Positions 6,433-7,910 of a DNA stretch of 7,910 bases are shown in pieces. The number at the start of each line of letters is the position of its first letter. Position 1 is the first letter of the stretch. A program made the position numbers and the translations under genes. The notes under the pieces are model-generated. The model did not search any database and was not told where the DNA came from. It was given only the letters and a program-made list of their open reading frames with translations. Source of the DNA: Actinomycetes bacterium (GTDB taxonomy: Bacteria; Actinomycetota; Acidimicrobiia; Acidimicrobiales; Microtrichaceae); contig JAEVZA010000152.1 in the NCBI GenBank assembly GCA_023392475.1, positions 1 to 7,910 on the forward strand. Direction: 5' to 3'.

Positions 6433-7341
6433 TCAGGCCGGCCAGGTCTCGGTCAGGAAGGCCTCGACGCGTGCGACCGTCGACCGCGGGTTGTCCCCCG
6501 CCGCGAGGTGTCCGGCCCGCTCCACGACCTCGACCCGCGCCTGGGGGATGAGCGACGCGACCTCCTGCGCCCCCTCGTCGGAGAGCACATCGCTCCGCTC
6601 CCCCCGCAGCACGAGCACGGGGCACGTGAGCCGGGCGGCGGCCTCGTCGATGCCGGCCATCAGCTCGTCGAGCCGGTCGGCGGGGTGACCGGTCTCCTCG
6701 CCGCTCTCCTGCCGCTCCCGCATCCGGCGGCCGACGGCGTGCTTCCACTCCCACCGGCCGTCGTCGCGCCGGCGCAGGTTCCGGGTGAGCGACTCCACGC
6801 GCGGCGCCCGGCGCTGCGGCAGGTAGTCGGCGATCGCCTCGGCGGCCTCCTCGAGCGAGCCGAACGACTCGTGCGCGGTCATGAAGTCGATGATCTTCCG
6901 CACGCCCTCCGGCTCGAGCTTGTGGCCGACGTCGATGAGGGAGATGCAGGCGACGGACTCCGGGTGGAGGTCGGCGTAGGCGATCGAGGTCATGCCTCCG
7001 AGCGACGCGCCCACCAGCGCGGCCCGGCCGATGCCGAACTCGTCGAGGAAGGGCTCCAGCGACTCGGCGTAGGCCGCGTGCGCCACCGCGACGCCCTCGA
7101 CGATGTCGGAGTCGCCGTGGCCGGGCAGGTCGGGGGCGACCACCCAGTAGCGGTCGCGCAGCGCCGATCCCAGCTCCTCGAACATGTAGGCGGTCTGGCC
7201 CCCGCCGTGCAGGCACAGCACGGGCGGCGCCGACGGGCGACCCCACGTGAGGTAGTGGACCTGCCGCCCGTCGACCACGGCGAACCCGCTGCGCCCGCCC
7301 TTGGGGACGTCGTGCCGGGGCGGTGCCGACGCATCGCTCAT
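6433..7341 (-). CDS. Alpha/beta-fold hydrolase
   Basis: A 302-residue soluble alpha/beta hydrolase with an intact triad and oxyanion motif. HGGGQ (45-49) forms the oxyanion hole, Ser113 sits in the GASLGG nucleophile elbow, Asp251 in LRGERSDVLS is the acid, and His278 in ERAGHLAAGDNP is the base. DLPGHGDSD (71-79) is the usual loop after strand 4. A variable cap lies at ~140-230 and is rich in Arg and Glu. Overall it resembles esterases and C-C bond hydrolases of the MhpC/epoxide-hydrolase-like group, but specificity is not readable. The ATG at 7341 has GGAGGT (7347-7352) 5 nt upstream. The longer frame running further upstream is rejected because it crosses the divergent promoter and gives low-complexity glycine. 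The gene is divergent from the second ligase and shares its palindrome, whose near edge is 46 bp from the ATG. It may release a carboxylic acid for the ligases to activate, which is inference. Confidence 0.93.
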   Translation of the reverse strand: MSDASAPPRHDVPKGGRSGFAVVDGRQVHYLTWGRPSAPPVLCLHGGGQTAYMFEELGSALRDRYWVVAPDLPGHGDSDIVEGVAVAHAAYAESLEPFLDEFGIGRAALVGASLGGMTSIAYADLHPESVACISLIDVGHKLEPEGVRKIIDFMTAHESFGSLEEAAEAIADYLPQRRAPRVESLTRNLRRRDDGRWEWKHAVGRRMRERQESGEETGHPADRLDELMAGIDEAAARLTCPVLVLRGERSDVLSDEGAQEVASLIPQARVEVVERAGHLAAGDNPRSTVARVEAFLTETWPA

Positions 7342-7386
7342 GACCCACCTCCGTGGCCCGCACGCCGTCGTGCCGGGCCGTCGACC

Positions 7387-7406
7387 ACCTGACATCCACG
7401 TCAGGT
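7387..7406. promoter_or_regulatory. Operator-like palindrome, copy 3 (divergent hydrolase/ligase)
   Basis: ACCTGACATCCACGTCAGGT matches copy 1 at 17 of 20 positions and keeps ACCTGAC/GTCAGGT arms. It lies in the 84-bp divergent gap, 19 bp from the ligase GTG and 45 bp from the hydrolase ATG, so one site could control both transcripts. It ends 7 nt before the CATGAT -10 box, almost the same geometry as copy 2. Confidence 0.8.
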
Positions 7407-7413
7407 TCGCGGG

Positions 7414-7419
7414 CATGAT
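7414..7419 (+). promoter_or_regulatory. Possible -10 box of a leaderless promoter (second ligase)
   Basis: CATGAT (4 of 6 to TATAAT) lies 6 nt before the GTG at 7426, and no Shine-Dalgarno sequence is present. Together these suggest the mRNA begins at the start codon, as also inferred for the small membrane protein. Confidence 0.4.
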
Positions 7420-7425
7420 ACGGCC

Positions 7426-7910
7426 GTGACACCCTCCCCGACGTCCGCAGGCCTCCACCGCTTCACCCTCGCCGACACGTTCCGCGAGCACCGGCGCAGC
7501 TACCCCGACCGCCTGGCGACCGTCGACGGCACGGGCGACGACGCGGTCCGCCTCACGTGGCCGCAGCTCGACGACCGCATCAACCGCCTGGCCGACGCGC
7601 TGACCACGGCGGGCGTCGGACCGGGCGACGTCGTGCTCTGGGCCGGGCAGAACAGCCACCGCATCATCGAGTGCCTCGGCGCGGCCGCCAAGCTCGGTGC
7701 CGTGTGCTGCGTCGCCAACTGGCGGCAGTCCGCGGACGAGCTGGCGTTCGTGCTCGAGGACGCGATGCCGTCGGTCGTGGTCTGGCAGGAGGCCGAGGTG
7801 GGCGAGGTGGTGCGCACCGCCCGCGAGCGGGGCGGCGCGGCCCGCCCCCCCAGGCACCCCCCCCACCCCCCCGCCCCCCCCCCCCCCACCAAACAAGCCG
7901 TACAACCCTC
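7426..7910 (+). CDS. Acyl-CoA synthetase (AMP-binding), N-terminal part, runs off the window
   Basis: The frame opens at GTG 7426 and has no stop before the right edge. It is the only ATG/GTG/TTG between an in-frame TGA (7390-7392) and the conserved region. About 138 credible residues are present: FTLADTFREHRRSYPDRLA, LTWPQLDDRINRLADAL, GVGPGDVVLWAGQNSHRIIE, GAAAKLGAVCCVANWR, then SADELAFVLEDAMPSVVV. This is the normal N-terminal subdomain of class I adenylate-forming acyl-CoA ligases. It is a paralogue of the 4850-6355 ligase, not a duplicate, since identity is confined to family positions. The ATP-binding P-loop would lie beyond the window, so activity cannot be judged. The last ~22 codons translate to proline-rich nonsense from a poly-C run and should not be trusted. 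It is probably transcribed without a leader under control of the palindrome just upstream. Confidence 0.88.
   Translation, partial: MTPSPTSAGLHRFTLADTFREHRRSYPDRLATVDGTGDDAVRLTWPQLDDRINRLADALTTAGVGPGDVVLWAGQNSHRIIECLGAAAKLGAVCCVANWRQSADELAFVLEDAMPSVVVWQEAEVGEVVRTARERGGAARPPRHPPHPPAPPPPTKQAVQP
7845..7910. other. Low-complexity poly-C contig end, probable sequence artefact
   Basis: From about 7845 the sequence becomes long C runs broken by single A or G bases (for example C14 at 7874-7887). It closes with an A-rich 23-base tail, ACCAAACAAGCC..., unlike the codon pattern upstream. The acyl-CoA synthetase similarity stops here. It reads like low-quality read-end sequence rather than biology. Confidence 0.75.

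Noticed and set aside
4756..7392. A very long plus-strand open frame (~878 codons)
   Set aside because: It is out of frame with the clear acyl-CoA synthetase and antisense to the alpha/beta hydrolase. The composition is low-complexity Arg/Ala/Gly.
7342..7905. N-terminal extension of the alpha/beta hydrolase up to the right edge
   Set aside because: It would cross the divergent promoter, the palindrome and the coding strand of the second ligase, and begins in a poly-Gly artefact. The ATG at 7341 has a strong ribosome site.
1..7910. CRISPR arrays, tRNA/rRNA genes, insertion sequences, phage or defence genes
   Set aside because: No regularly spaced direct repeats, RNA gene signatures, transposase motifs or terminal repeats were seen. 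The three palindromes are kilobases apart and are promoter elements.

Overview
The window is very GC-rich, with G or C at almost every third codon position and several GTG starts. It carries gene families typical of Actinomycetota: a TIGR03084-type metal-binding protein, a CFP32-like double-VOC protein, an SDR related to multifunctional enzyme type 2 (MFE-2), and several CoA ligases. I infer a free-living high-GC actinobacterium, possibly from the Acidimicrobiia. I cannot name the genus. The last ~65 bases collapse into poly-C, so this is probably the end of a draft or metagenomic contig.

Layout, left to right: (1) 3' end of a TIGR03084-family gene (+); (2) a HAD-IIA sugar-phosphatase-like hydrolase (+); (3) convergent to it, a thiolase (-), with a two-domain VOC protein (-) upstream of it; (4) divergent from VOC, a ~99-residue membrane protein (+), probably on a leaderless mRNA; (5) an SDR and an acyl-CoA synthetase (+), 17 nt apart, forming an operon; (6) convergent to that operon, an alpha/beta hydrolase (-), with a structured hairpin between the two gene ends; (7) divergent from the hydrolase, the N-terminal third of a second acyl-CoA synthetase (+), running off the window.

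The most interesting feature is not a gene. A 20-bp palindrome, ACCTGACA-N4-yGTCAGsT, occurs three times: upstream of the thiolase, upstream of the SDR-ligase operon, and in the divergent gap between the hydrolase and the second ligase. Sixteen of 20 positions are identical in all three copies. It is absent upstream of the VOC, membrane and HAD genes. Each copy overlaps or adjoins a TAnnnT -10 box. This looks like the operator of a local regulon that groups acyl-CoA activation (two ligases), 3-hydroxyacyl-CoA oxidation (SDR), thiolytic cleavage (thiolase) and ester or C-C hydrolysis (hydrolase). The regulator, probably TetR-like, is not in the window. Nor are an acyl-CoA dehydrogenase or an enoyl-CoA hydratase, so the pathway is incomplete here and its substrate unknown.
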